A DNA stretch of 64,000 bases, from assembly GCA_948436975.1 (NCBI GenBank), contig CAOJJB010000002.1, positions 62,001-126,000 of the forward strand, in the 5' to 3' direction. A model generated the notes under the pieces. It had not been told where the DNA came from, did not search any database, and worked only from the letters and a program-made list of their open reading frames with translations. Shown here piece after piece: positions 19,701 through 28,873 of the stretch (the first letter of the stretch is position 1; the number at the start of each line of letters is the position of its first letter). This DNA comes from an uncultured Clostridium sp. (GTDB taxonomy: Bacteria; Bacillota; Clostridia; TANB77; CAG-508). A program made the translations under genes and the position numbers.

Positions 19701-22700
19701 GATATGAAAGAAACAGAAGATTCTGAGAATTCTTACTTAATTACAATGACAGCACATAACGGAGATGATAGAGTAGGATATATTCATATTAAAAAAGAAT
19801 TAGAAAATGCAGATAAATGTTCAATTGATTATGTAAAAAGTTTAAAATTTAGTTTTAAAATACATGTAGATGGTTATGAAGATCATGTAGTTACATTAGA
19901 ACCAAAGCTAATTGAAGAGGACAATAAATGGGTATGGGAAACTGAAGAAGATCAATTAAGATATAGTTGGAGATCTGAAAATGGAGCGCCAAATTATACA
20001 ATTGAAGAAGTTGATTTTCCAGAAGGAGTAACATTTGTATCAGCTAATGGAGAGCAAGTAAATAAAGTTGAAGGACAATTAACAGAAAATAAAATAGATG
20101 ATATAGGTATTGTTGCAACAGAAGCTTCTTTTATAAATAAAGCAGATGAGCATAAAGGAAACGTAACTATTGACAAAAAAGTAACACATGGAAGTTTAGA
20201 AGGAAAAGAATTTAAATTTAATGTAAAACTAAATGGAGTATTTACTTATAATGGAACAGAATATAAAGATGGATATACAATACAAGATGTTGTAGTAAAA
20301 GGTGGAAGCACATGGACATCAGATACTATAACATGGTATGGTGAAATAGCACCAGATTATGAAGTAGAAGAACAAAAATCTGATATATCAGAAATAGTTT
20401 CATCAGAAAATATGACTGGAACTATTACAGATGGAACTACAAGTCCAGCATCTGTTGCTACTATTACAAATGGACCTAAAAAAGTAGGTGGATACTTACA
20501 AATTACAAAACAAATTGATGACGGAAAAACATCAGATAAAGTATTTACACTAGAAATAAAAATAAATGGAGAAGTGTATAATACAATACAACTAAAAGCA
20601 AATGAAATTTATAAATCAGACTTTATTGAATGGAATGCATCAGAAGAAGCACCAGCATATGAAGTTAATGAAGTAAATATTCCAGAAGGAACGGAATTAA
20701 AAGAAATTATTAATGGAAAAGGTAATTTAAAAGCTGATAATACAGCACCAGTTGAAGTTGTAGTAATAAATAAAGTAACTGAGAAAAATGGAAAATTCAA
20801 AATTACAAAAGAAGTAGTACAAAATAAACTTATAGATGCATCAGTTAGTTATGAATTTGAAATGAAAATTAAAATTTCAGGAACATTCAAAATGAATGAT
20901 GTTATGCATTATAAAGAAGATGGTGATTATGAATACACAGAGAAAATATCAGTAGATGTATCAAAATCACTTAGTACAACATATACATCACCAAATATTA
21001 CTTGGTGGGGAGATGAGGCACCAACAGTTACAGTAGAAGAAATTAATTTACCAAAAGGATGGAGTCAAGTAGGTTCACCAAGTAATAATGGAGCATCACT
21101 TGTGGAAAATGCTGAAATTGAAATAGTTGTAACAAATGAGTTACCAGTTTATGTAAAAATAGATTTATGTATAGACTTAGCTGGACAAGTTTGGGAAGAT
21201 GTTAAACAAGAAGAAGGAAAGAATACACTTGAATCTGTACCAAATGGAAAAATAGATGAAAATGAACTTGGAATTAAAGGTGTTGAAGTTTATGTAGATA
21301 GAGTTGCTATGGATAATAATGGCAAAGAAGTATCAAGAACTCGAGCACAAGGATATGAAGATAACCTAAATTCAGAATTAACATTCCCAATATTAACAAC
21401 AGCAGATGGAAATTGGGAAGCTCCAAGATTACATATTTTAGAACTTACAGATGAAGAAAAATCAAAAGGAGCAACAGGTGTAAAATATGATGTAGAATTT
21501 GTATATGATGGTCAAACATATGAACCAACATTATTCTTATCAAAAGTAGCAAGAGATGAAAACACAGGGTTAGATAAATATGTAGAAGGGAATGCAGATG
21601 AATATATTAAAGCATCTACTTCAAACAGAGATAAATTTGCAGATAGATCTATGGCAAAAGATTATGACAGAGATATTGTAAATAATAGAATTCAAAGTAT
21701 ATATGGAAAAACAACAATAGATGGAAATGGAAATACATCAGGTGAAGTAAGAGGTGCTAATAATACAGATGATATATTCTATGAAGCAAAAGTATCAGGA
21801 GAAGATGCAACAAGAGTTTCATCAAAACTTATAACTACAAATGATGATGGAACAGCTTTAGATGTATTTAAAACAAAAGCTAGAACATCAATAGGAGGAT
21901 TACAATATCCTTTTGATAACAGAATGCATTTAGAAAATTATGATATTAATTTGACAGAAAATGGATTAGAACAAAAATATAAATATTCAGCAACTTATAA
22001 TTATTGTTTACATGTTAATTTAGGACTAGTAAGAAGAGAAGATTCTGATTTAGAAGCAACGAAAGACTTATATTCAGCAAAAGTAATTGTAAATGGAAAA
22101 GAATTAACTTATAGATTTAATAAATTAGAAGATTTAATAAAAAGTTCAAAAGGTTCTAATTTAAATAGACAAGTAGTAGATGGTATAAATATAAGTTATG
22201 AAGTAGGTTTATATAGTACAGATTACTATTATAGAGCTCAAATTTACAGAGCAAATTCAGAATTATATAACGCAGTAGGTTCTTTATATAAACAACTTGG
22301 AAAAGCTATAGAAGATTCAGAATTAAAAGTATACTTAACTTATAAAATTAATTTATATAATCAATCAGGAACTTATGTAGCAGCAATAAATGAAATAGAT
22401 GATTACTTTGATAGTTCTTTTGAAAATCCAATTCAAACAGCAGTTACAGAAGTTGTAGATGGAAAAGAAAAAGAAGTTGCAAACAAATCGTATATGTTAG
22501 TGGGAGATTCAAGAACTGATGTAAATTGGACTGTTACAGAACAAGATATAAATAGCTCAGATGGACTAACATATAATAAAATGAAAGCAAACTTTAATGG
22601 ATTAAAATTAGCAAGTGGAGAAAGAGCACAAATATTTGTAACATTTGAAGTTAAGAAAGCTACAATAGATGGAGTAAAAAATGCAATAGAACTTGGAGAT

Positions 22701-25007
22701 AAATCTAATATAGTAGAAATAGCAAATTACTCAACATATTATAAAAATGGAGATGTTGCAGGTAAAATAGATAAAGATTCAGCACCAGCAAATGTTAACA
22801 TTAGAAACCATAATGAAAAAACTTGGTATGAAGATGATACAGATGCAGCACCAGTATTAGAATTAAAACTATCAGAAGAAAACAGAAAAGTTAAAGGAAC
22901 AGCATGGGAAGATAAAGCAGTAGATGAAAAAACAGGTGTAGGAAATGGTGTAAGAGATAATGATGAAGCTTTAATAGGTGGATTAACAACTGAACTTATT
23001 GAAAAAGTTAAAATAAATAATACAGAATATGACTTCTTATGGCCAACAAATGAAAAATTAGACTGTTTAGGAGGAAGAACTTTAGAAGATTTAACAGGAG
23101 GATTTGCAAGCACAATAGAAACTTCTAAAGAGAAAACAGATAGATTAAATGTTGGTGAATACGAATTTAGTAATGTACCAACAGGAAATTATGTTGTAAG
23201 ATTTTTATATGGAAATAATAAAACAGATTTAGAAGATACATCAAAAGTAACTTTAAGTACACCAAAAGCTTTAAAAGCAGATGGAACAAGTTATTATAAT
23301 GATGAATTTAGCACAGCAAATTATGACAAAGATAAAGTTGGATATACATCAGCTGTATATAATGGTCAAGATTATAAATCAACAATTTATCAATCAATGA
23401 CAAATATAGCAGGATATGTAACTAATGAGTGGCATGATTTAGGAAATGGAGAATTAGCAGAAGCGTTAGTTTCTGATGCTAGAGATAGTGAAGCTAGAAG
23501 ATTAGAAGTAATTGCAAATTCACAAACTATAACAAATGTAAATGGAAAAGTTTTAGCAACAGCTAATGATAAAAATGTTTCACATAATGGATTATATAAT
23601 GATTACAATATGTTTGCAGATACAGCAAAAGTTGATTTAAATATTGAAGCTAAAGATGAAGCTGGATTAGAAGGATTAAATGCTGTTGAAGTAAAAGGTA
23701 AAGTTTTCGGAAATGGATCTATATTAGTTGAAAAAGAATCAAAAGCATATACAGTAAATGGTATAGATTTTGGTTTAATAGAAAGACCAGAAACAGCAAT
23801 AGTATTAGATAAAGAAATAAACGAAATAAAATTAACAACAAATGATGATAAAGTTATATTTGATGCAAAATATGACATTAGCTATGAAGCTGTACCAAAA
23901 AGCGAAGTAAGAAATGACAAAGTTATAGTTGCAGAATTAAATGATGATAAATATTTAATAGCAAAAGTAGAGTTAAATGATTCATCAATAGGAATAGATG
24001 TATTACAAGCTTTAGACAAAAATGAAAGAAAATTATTAACAGATACAACAAATTCAGGAACACAAAACTTTAGATTTATAAATGTAGATAATGAAATACT
24101 TCAAGGAACAACAATAGAAATTAATTGTACAGTAACAGCATTGAATGTCAGTGAAGTTGATTATACAAGCCAAGAATTAGCTAAGATTTCTGAAAATGTT
24201 AAAGGAAATCAAATAGAAGCAAAACAAGCAATATTAGAATTAGCAAAAGAAATTAAAGAAAAACAAAAAGATGGAACAATAGAACTTGGTAAATATTTAG
24301 GAACATCATATTATACAGGAAAACAAAATAGTGATGTAGTTGTAAAATCTAAAGTACGTCAATTAGTAGATTATGTAGATAACAATGCAGTATTTACAGC
24401 AGCATATAATACAGAAAATGACCATATGTGGAGAAATACAAGCATAACTGAATTATCAGGAAGTGGATATAAAGCAAATAGATTATTAGATAATAATGTA
24501 ATACCAGCATATGATTTAGTAGATACTAATGGAATAGCATATATGACAGACGAAAAGAACAATTTAATACTAAGTATAGACAGTCAAGAAACAAATGTAA
24601 AATCTAATGCAGGATTTGAAAGTGAATTAACACCATATGCAGTAAGTGATGAAAGCAATCCATATGGATCACAAATAGTATTAACAATAACAAAAACAGT
24701 AGCAGCACAAGATGATGCAGATGATTTATCATATGATCACATAGCAGAAATAGTCAAATTCGAGAATTCAGTAGGAAGAAGAGATATATCAACAATAACA
24801 GGAAATGCAAATCCAAGAGAAGGAGAATTTGCAACAGCATTAAAAGAAAGAGATTCAAGTGCAGCAGAACTAGTAACCTTCACACCACCAACAGGAAATG
24901 AAATAACAGCAACAATGATAGCACAAATATTAATAATTACAGTAGTAGGATTAGGAATACTAGTAGCAGGAGTTGTAATCATAAAGAAAAAAGTTTTAAA
25001 TAAATAA
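16776..25007 (+). CDS. Giant wall-anchored adhesin B' (paralogue of B)
   Basis: The ATG at 16776 is chosen because aaaggagg ends 8 nt upstream; a GTG at 16767 in the same frame would sit inside the SD. The product is 2743 aa with a signal peptide (residues 1-30). The head has Cys108 (YLCSERG) and Gln187 in AQIAWW, the same pair as in B but only 79 residues apart. Eight Ig-like repeats follow from about residue 493 to 1460, with xIxKK, WYGEAPxYxVEE and final Asn features. SdrD-B-like domains (GQVWEDV, GTAWEDK) and a C-terminal module almost identical in plan to B come next. It ends in TPPTG (2703-2707), a membrane helix and IIKKKVLNK. It matches the NCBI-style family of Cys-Gln thioester bond-forming surface proteins, by motif only. 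A terminator follows directly. Confidence 0.87.
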   Translation: MKKSNKKVLGLFISLVIILNIIFSNNILAATTTKIDEENKTVTITTRAANGDIKEEVSAIGNNDLIGSENKDVPWEEPKDFVITNKGCTFGGGTFTYEDLSSHGDYLCSERGTLLTGSSQPAYDDEYFTEQSGETHDRSELPVMESKRSQANYRVGERVFATPEEAFILAFAQHSDGAAYGEYTPAQIAWWNTPAGSHASSGNVNFSSVSGINARALGNAYSNDLLQVKDNNNTDGSIINGTLTQTVGKAFDPDKDYNNLNDSAKDFQKYIMEAAGVTNVNDVQRNDDGYFKLDYSPKWVNSEIKFEGITYDCANPTTSFSEANVEGTKIKVGPFAIDYVDRKPFSYITNMVITTDDLDHKILEYGKDWVIENVDLSNKEYPGSNVPFYIVIKNKYNATKIKNIHVDFEYTNAKGAFNYFYGEIKTSTMTSTTTSEEIEKTNSRGETYYETQYTYHWKKQIGTLPSQTVSGNIDAEIRKYQTSIDRQTKNEAQIKVIKKIVDEQGKELDIDVNDFFDFKLVVEGAENSKTENIRVLANSSALSRTYYWEGDKAPTFRIQEINWPSGYEFVSIEPDHGTLEDGKTIKVIAKNKIAPKTGNMEIIKKAEENPLGKSNIIDADDKFDFEVKITGKFKYNNGAYKKQTVTIPVSVNADGKPHTVINNDVIKWYESKAPTYEVKEINIPEGVKLVSITPEKGTFKEGTTKVTAINDEEPIKGSISIIKTLEHAEMFTEEELKEKVYKFKLKVDGHAEEYLEAIFAGKDENNQYIWRVDSQEYKWLKSNEAPHYKLEEYDCPEGTMFDETRTAEANKNNSSIKVTQNGMEGQLVSGDKGVGVVDNYVINTVTQKTGKLKLIKLADEEKYADKDFYFVVTLKGTFDYKGEHFENQKIQFTTSTNNANGYNVLENDDKYNDTEFVVINPASANADIDNHVYGKGEWNSEEITWYGEAPEFDVQENLNGEDIPHSIEPDHGYLDDMKETEDSENSYLITMTAHNGDDRVGYIHIKKELENADKCSIDYVKSLKFSFKIHVDGYEDHVVTLEPKLIEEDNKWVWETEEDQLRYSWRSENGAPNYTIEEVDFPEGVTFVSANGEQVNKVEGQLTENKIDDIGIVATEASFINKADEHKGNVTIDKKVTHGSLEGKEFKFNVKLNGVFTYNGTEYKDGYTIQDVVVKGGSTWTSDTITWYGEIAPDYEVEEQKSDISEIVSSENMTGTITDGTTSPASVATITNGPKKVGGYLQITKQIDDGKTSDKVFTLEIKINGEVYNTIQLKANEIYKSDFIEWNASEEAPAYEVNEVNIPEGTELKEIINGKGNLKADNTAPVEVVVINKVTEKNGKFKITKEVVQNKLIDASVSYEFEMKIKISGTFKMNDVMHYKEDGDYEYTEKISVDVSKSLSTTYTSPNITWWGDEAPTVTVEEINLPKGWSQVGSPSNNGASLVENAEIEIVVTNELPVYVKIDLCIDLAGQVWEDVKQEEGKNTLESVPNGKIDENELGIKGVEVYVDRVAMDNNGKEVSRTRAQGYEDNLNSELTFPILTTADGNWEAPRLHILELTDEEKSKGATGVKYDVEFVYDGQTYEPTLFLSKVARDENTGLDKYVEGNADEYIKASTSNRDKFADRSMAKDYDRDIVNNRIQSIYGKTTIDGNGNTSGEVRGANNTDDIFYEAKVSGEDATRVSSKLITTNDDGTALDVFKTKARTSIGGLQYPFDNRMHLENYDINLTENGLEQKYKYSATYNYCLHVNLGLVRREDSDLEATKDLYSAKVIVNGKELTYRFNKLEDLIKSSKGSNLNRQVVDGINISYEVGLYSTDYYYRAQIYRANSELYNAVGSLYKQLGKAIEDSELKVYLTYKINLYNQSGTYVAAINEIDDYFDSSFENPIQTAVTEVVDGKEKEVANKSYMLVGDSRTDVNWTVTEQDINSSDGLTYNKMKANFNGLKLASGERAQIFVTFEVKKATIDGVKNAIELGDKSNIVEIANYSTYYKNGDVAGKIDKDSAPANVNIRNHNEKTWYEDDTDAAPVLELKLSEENRKVKGTAWEDKAVDEKTGVGNGVRDNDEALIGGLTTELIEKVKINNTEYDFLWPTNEKLDCLGGRTLEDLTGGFASTIETSKEKTDRLNVGEYEFSNVPTGNYVVRFLYGNNKTDLEDTSKVTLSTPKALKADGTSYYNDEFSTANYDKDKVGYTSAVYNGQDYKSTIYQSMTNIAGYVTNEWHDLGNGELAEALVSDARDSEARRLEVIANSQTITNVNGKVLATANDKNVSHNGLYNDYNMFADTAKVDLNIEAKDEAGLEGLNAVEVKGKVFGNGSILVEKESKAYTVNGIDFGLIERPETAIVLDKEINEIKLTTNDDKVIFDAKYDISYEAVPKSEVRNDKVIVAELNDDKYLIAKVELNDSSIGIDVLQALDKNERKLLTDTTNSGTQNFRFINVDNEILQGTTIEINCTVTALNVSEVDYTSQELAKISENVKGNQIEAKQAILELAKEIKEKQKDGTIELGKYLGTSYYTGKQNSDVVVKSKVRQLVDYVDNNAVFTAAYNTENDHMWRNTSITELSGSGYKANRLLDNNVIPAYDLVDTNGIAYMTDEKNNLILSIDSQETNVKSNAGFESELTPYAVSDESNPYGSQIVLTITKTVAAQDDADDLSYDHIAEIVKFENSVGRRDISTITGNANPREGEFATALKERDSSAAELVTFTPPTGNEITATMIAQILIITVVGLGILVAGVVIIKKKVLNK

Positions 25008-25017
25008 AACAAAAATT

Positions 25018-25052
25018 AACGTCCTCAATATTTATTTGGGGACGTTTGTTTT
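25018..25052 (+). terminator. Terminator after adhesin B'
   Basis: An 11-bp stem, AACGTCCTCAA / TTGGGGACGTT with one wobble pair, has a 7-nt loop and then TGTTTTT. It lies 10 nt after the B' stop and ends the A'-B' operon. Confidence 0.85.
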
Positions 25053-25234
25053 TGGACTCTTGTTGTATAATGTTAAAGAATTTTACTAATTTAAAATATG
25101 TAGAATTTTATTTAATATAAATTAAATTATATTTGCAGATTTTGTTATAAATACTTGTCTTTTTAGAATAAATGTAATAAAATAAGAACAAATTATCACA
25201 ATATGTAAAAAACTTTTAATATATAAGTTTTAAA

Positions 25235-25263
25235 TCTGACAAAATATTTTTTTTTCTTATGAT
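25235..25263 (+). promoter_or_regulatory. Candidate spoIIE promoter with Spo0A-box-like sequence
   Basis: CTGACA (25236-25241) is 16 bp from TATGAT (25258-25263). The -35 overlaps TCTGACAAA, whose complement TTTGTCAGA matches the Spo0A box TTTGTCRAA at 8 of 9 positions. In Bacillus, spoIIE is activated by phosphorylated Spo0A at boxes around the -35, so the placement makes sense. The match alone is weak in such AT-rich DNA. Confidence 0.4.
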
Positions 25264-25300
25264 TTAATAAATATGTATTAAAAGTGAGGGGTGGTTAAGG

Positions 25301-27709
25301 ATGTTTCAAAATGTAGCAAATATTGGAAAGCGAGAACAAATAAGTCAAGAATCTAATATTATTTATAGATTAAAAGAAATTTTTAGATATCAAAATATAT
25401 TTATATATGTGTTGACTTTTCTAATGTCAACTTTGTCAATAAAAGGCGAAATAATGCCATTTGGTTTAGCGATAATGGCAGCATGTGTAGGAGAAAATGT
25501 TCCAATAATAGGAGTATTTATTTCTGCTATATTAGGAACTTGTATAGGAAATGGAATTGCAAGTTTAGGAAATTTTATTGCTGTATCAGTTATATATTTT
25601 ATTTTAGTTTTAATGTTTAAAACTAAAATAGCTGTTGAAGAAAGAAATGAAATTGTAAAAACAGGTGGAAAACTGTTTTTTGCATGTTTTATAGTATCAA
25701 TAATAAAAAGCTTTATAGGAATATTTTTATTATATGATGTTTTTATGGGAGCAATATCAGCATCTATTGTATATGTTTTTTATAAAATATTTGTAAATGG
25801 ACTAGCTTGTATAAAAGATTTTAATAATAAAAAAGCTTTTACAATTGAAGAATTAATAGCTGGTATTCTTATTATTTCTCTTGCAAGTTTAGCTTTTAAT
25901 AATGTAAATATATTTTCTTTAAACATTAGTAATATAATTATTATTTTTATGATTATGTTATTAGGATGGAAAAATGGGATGTTAATAGGCGCTGTTTCAG
26001 GTATTTCAATTGGACTAGCAGTTAGCTTTATAGATGGGACAAATTTTGTACAAATATCAATGTTTGCAATATCTGGAATATTATCAGGCGCACTAAATAA
26101 ATTTGGAAAAATAGGTGTTATAGTTGGATTTGTTTTAGGTAATGCGATACTTACATATTGGGTAAGAGGCGCTTCTACAATGATAATATATTTTAGAGAA
26201 ATTTTTATAGCATCAATTGGACTTCTATTAGTACCTAATAGAATAAAAATAGAACTAGAAGATCTTTTTGGAAAAGATAAATTATTAAACGACTCTGGTG
26301 ATAGAAGGTTAGAACAGAAGAACGAGGAAGTTTCTGAAAAATTAAAAACTATTTCTGATATGTTTAATGAATTAGTAAAAAATTCTACTAAGGAAGAAAT
26401 TGAGAGCAGGGAAAGTTTTTTACATGATTTTTTAGACAGTTTAGAAGAGAAAAATTTAAATATATTTTATGAAGAAATATCTAAACAAGAAAATGGAATA
26501 GCAAGAGATATATGTACAGTATTAGTTAAAAATGAAATTTTTTTAGATAAAGATTTAATTGAAATATTAAAACAACACAATAATTATGTTATGATACAAG
26601 ATGAAAGTATAAAAAATGATTTACAAGAAATTGTAAAAATAGCAAATAGAACTTTGAAAATACATCAAATAAATAGAGCAAAAGAAGAGGAAAGAAAAAA
26701 TACTATAAAATCAATGAATGAAAATCTAAAAGGTGTTGTAAAAGTTTTAGATAAATGTGCTCAAGAAATTACTGAAAAAAGCGAAAATAAATTTGCAAAA
26801 AAAGAAAAAGAAATATCAATTTTATTAAATAATAAGAATATAAGAAATGATAATTGTCATATTAAACAATTGAAAAATGAAAAATATATAATTGAATTAA
26901 AATTAAATTATTCTGATAATAGAGTAAAGGAAAGAGAGATAATAACTCATATAGTAGACACAATTTCTAAAAGTATTGGAACAAAAGTAGTATTTCAAAG
27001 AGAAAGAATAGATGAAGAAAAGAAGGAATATTATCAAATATATTCAAGTGAAGATAAATTTGTACTTCAGGTAGGTAGTGCAAAAATAACTAAAGATAAT
27101 AGTGATATTTCAGGTGATTGTAGTCTTCAAATAAAACTTGCAGATGGAAAATATTTATTAGCAATTGCAGATGGTATGGGAAGTGGTGAAAAGGCTAGAG
27201 AGTGTAGCAAATTAAGTTTAAGATTAATAAAACAAATGTTAGCAGCTGGATTTGATAATGAAGAATCAATAAAAATGATAAATTCAAGAATAAATTATTT
27301 AGAGGCATCAAAAAGGTATTCAACTTTAGATGTTACTGTTTTAGATTTATTTGTTGGTAGAGCAGAAATAATGAAAAATGCTGCTTGTAGTACATATATA
27401 AAAGATAAAAAAAGTATTAGAAAAATAAATTCAGAAAATCTTCCTGTGGGTATGATAGATGATATTGAATTAAAATCAGAAACAGTAAATATTATTGATG
27501 GAAATATTTTAGTGATGTGTAGTGATGGTGTATTAGATTCTAAAAATGACGAAGGTTCTGATTGGATTGAAGATTTTTTGAAAAATGTTAGTACAAATAA
27601 TGTTCAAAAAATAGCTGATTTAATTTTAGCTGAGGCAATTGACAATAGTTATGGTGTTGCTCAAGATGATATGACGGTTATTGTAAGTAAAATTGTAAAA
27701 AGAAAATAG
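25301..27709 (+). CDS. spoIIE: Stage II sporulation protein E (SpoIIE)
   Basis: This membrane-bound PP2C phosphatase dephosphorylates SpoIIAA and so releases sigma-F in the forespore; it also takes part in polar septation. The 802-aa protein has the expected plan. An N-terminal set of about ten hydrophobic helices (residues 35-310) is followed by a charged, helical linker (310-560). The C-terminal PP2C domain has the metal-binding DGMGSG at 624-629 and CSDGVLDS near 740. Length fits the family (about 800). The start follows gaggggtgg. It stands alone, with a terminator on each side. This gene is the clearest evidence that the organism forms endospores. Confidence 0.96.
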   Translation: MFQNVANIGKREQISQESNIIYRLKEIFRYQNIFIYVLTFLMSTLSIKGEIMPFGLAIMAACVGENVPIIGVFISAILGTCIGNGIASLGNFIAVSVIYFILVLMFKTKIAVEERNEIVKTGGKLFFACFIVSIIKSFIGIFLLYDVFMGAISASIVYVFYKIFVNGLACIKDFNNKKAFTIEELIAGILIISLASLAFNNVNIFSLNISNIIIIFMIMLLGWKNGMLIGAVSGISIGLAVSFIDGTNFVQISMFAISGILSGALNKFGKIGVIVGFVLGNAILTYWVRGASTMIIYFREIFIASIGLLLVPNRIKIELEDLFGKDKLLNDSGDRRLEQKNEEVSEKLKTISDMFNELVKNSTKEEIESRESFLHDFLDSLEEKNLNIFYEEISKQENGIARDICTVLVKNEIFLDKDLIEILKQHNNYVMIQDESIKNDLQEIVKIANRTLKIHQINRAKEEERKNTIKSMNENLKGVVKVLDKCAQEITEKSENKFAKKEKEISILLNNKNIRNDNCHIKQLKNEKYIIELKLNYSDNRVKEREIITHIVDTISKSIGTKVVFQRERIDEEKKEYYQIYSSEDKFVLQVGSAKITKDNSDISGDCSLQIKLADGKYLLAIADGMGSGEKARECSKLSLRLIKQMLAAGFDNEESIKMINSRINYLEASKRYSTLDVTVLDLFVGRAEIMKNAACSTYIKDKKSIRKINSENLPVGMIDDIELKSETVNIIDGNILVMCSDGVLDSKNDEGSDWIEDFLKNVSTNNVQKIADLILAEAIDNSYGVAQDDMTVIVSKIVKRK

Positions 27710-27739
27710 ATATAAAAAGGATAGTACAATTATGAAGTG

Positions 27740-27780
27740 ATAAGGTAAATGTAAACACAAAATGTTTACATTTACCTTAT
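27740..27780 (+). terminator. Terminator after spoIIE
   Basis: A perfect 18-bp stem (ATAAGGTAAATGTAAACA and its complement) with a 5-nt loop CAAAA is followed by TTTACAATATT. It lies 30 nt after the spoIIE stop. Confidence 0.85.
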
Positions 27781-27804
27781 TTTACAATATTATGTAATTT
27801 TAAC

Positions 27805-27833
27805 TTGAAAAATTATGTATACTATGGTATAAT
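27805..27833 (+). promoter_or_regulatory. Sigma-A-type promoter of the 27903 orphan gene
   Basis: TTGAAA, 17 bp, TATAAT. The spacer contains TTATGTATACT at the same place as in the promoter of the orphan gene at 44446 (minus strand); 24 of 29 positions agree. The leader downstream can form GCTTGGGC-TCTT-GCCTAAGC (27861-27880), a hairpin shortly before the SD gaaggga. Confidence 0.75.
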
Positions 27834-27902
27834 AAAAGTGGTATCAGTTGCATTATTGGCGCTTGGGCTCTTGCCTAAGCAATTGAAGAAGGGAGAATAT
27901 AT

Positions 27903-28718
27903 ATGCGCAAAACAATTTTTACATTATTAATATTAGTTATGGTTATGTTGGTACCATCAACAGCACAGGCAGCATCAGTGTCAGCATGGACAAGTTTAGA
28001 TGTTCCAGATGCAACGTTAGGCGGAGAAGAATCAGACTTTTCAATGCAGGCTTTTGGTGATAAAGTTACGAAAAAGAAAGTATCTTTAAAAGAACCAGCA
28101 AAGCGGAGTTATAAAAAAGTTTTACCAAGTAAGACAGATATTAAAAAAGGTAAATTAAAAAAGTCCTATTACTTAAAAGAAAGAACAGATAAAATTGTAG
28201 TGGTAAAAAAGTATGAAAAATATACGAAAGGAAAACGCTACAAAGTAGTAGTTACCACTAAATTTTATATTGACAGAACGTCTTGGTGGCTAACAGGAAA
28301 AACAGATCTTTCTCCTAATATTAGGCGGAAGGTTGGCCGTGGACTTAGCAATGCTTTTAGCAAAAGGGGATATAAAGCTGAGTTTAGCATGTGGGAAGGA
28401 AACCATTTGAGTATCAAAGATTCTATATTATACTTCGATAGTGAAGATGATTTGCTTTTCACCTTAGGAGAATTCTTATCTGTGATAAATGATAATGCCG
28501 CATATTCTAATAGTTTTTTTAAGATTTATGAAGAGGAGAAAAATGCTTACTGTGGAAAGGCGCGGGATAAGAAATTAGCCATATCATCAAGTTTGGACTA
28601 TTTTAAATATTCATACTCAATTTACTTATCTAATGCGAGTCGGATGAAACGAAATATGCCGAAGACCTATATATTTATTGACGACTGTGTAAAATCGGTT
28701 AACAAGAGATATAAATAG
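27903..28718 (+). CDS. Secreted orphan protein, foreign codon style
   Basis: I do not recognise a family. The 271-aa protein has a clear signal peptide (residues 1-24, LLILVMVMLVPSTAQAAS). A Lys-rich segment with KYTKGKRYKVVVTTKFYI follows, then a Trp pair (SWWLTG, about 125-130) and an alpha/beta-looking C-terminal half with a single Cys pair (Cys217 region and Cys near 263). It is probably exported. Its base composition is less AT-rich than its neighbours. It uses GCC, CGC and four in-frame CGG codons (28104, 28326, 28563, 28641), which the flanking native genes do not use. It has its own promoter and its own GC-rich terminator. This indicates recent horizontal acquisition as a self-contained cassette. 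Confidence 0.75.
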   Translation: MRKTIFTLLILVMVMLVPSTAQAASVSAWTSLDVPDATLGGEESDFSMQAFGDKVTKKKVSLKEPAKRSYKKVLPSKTDIKKGKLKKSYYLKERTDKIVVVKKYEKYTKGKRYKVVVTTKFYIDRTSWWLTGKTDLSPNIRRKVGRGLSNAFSKRGYKAEFSMWEGNHLSIKDSILYFDSEDDLLFTLGEFLSVINDNAAYSNSFFKIYEEEKNAYCGKARDKKLAISSSLDYFKYSYSIYLSNASRMKRNMPKTYIFIDDCVKSVNKRYK

Positions 28719-28772
28719 GAAACAGGCAGAAAGTTTGGTACTATAAATTTTGTGCATTGATACCCAGGTTTT

Positions 28773-28799
28773 GGCGGGACTTCCCGCCGTATTTTTTTT
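28773..28799 (+). terminator. GC-rich terminator after the 27903 gene
   Basis: GGCGGG-ACTT-CCCGCC is followed by GTATTTTTTTT, a classic rho-independent terminator. Its GC-rich stem is unlike the AT-rich stems of the native genes here. Confidence 0.9.
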
Positions 28800-28803
28800 G
28801 AAA

Positions 28804-28832
28804 TTGAGATAATATATAAAATGTGTTATAAT
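28804..28832 (+). promoter_or_regulatory. Promoter of the 28874 orphan gene
   Basis: TTGAGA, 17 bp, TATAAT, 42 nt before the start codon at 28874. An aggaggt SD precedes the ATG. Confidence 0.7.
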
Positions 28833-28873
28833 AATATTATGTCAAAATATTTTTATTATAGGAGGTACTTTAA

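Noticed and set aside
27834-27902. Known riboswitch in the leader of the 27903 gene
   Set aside because: It is too short, and no preQ1, fluoride or c-di-GMP consensus is present; only a simple hairpin.
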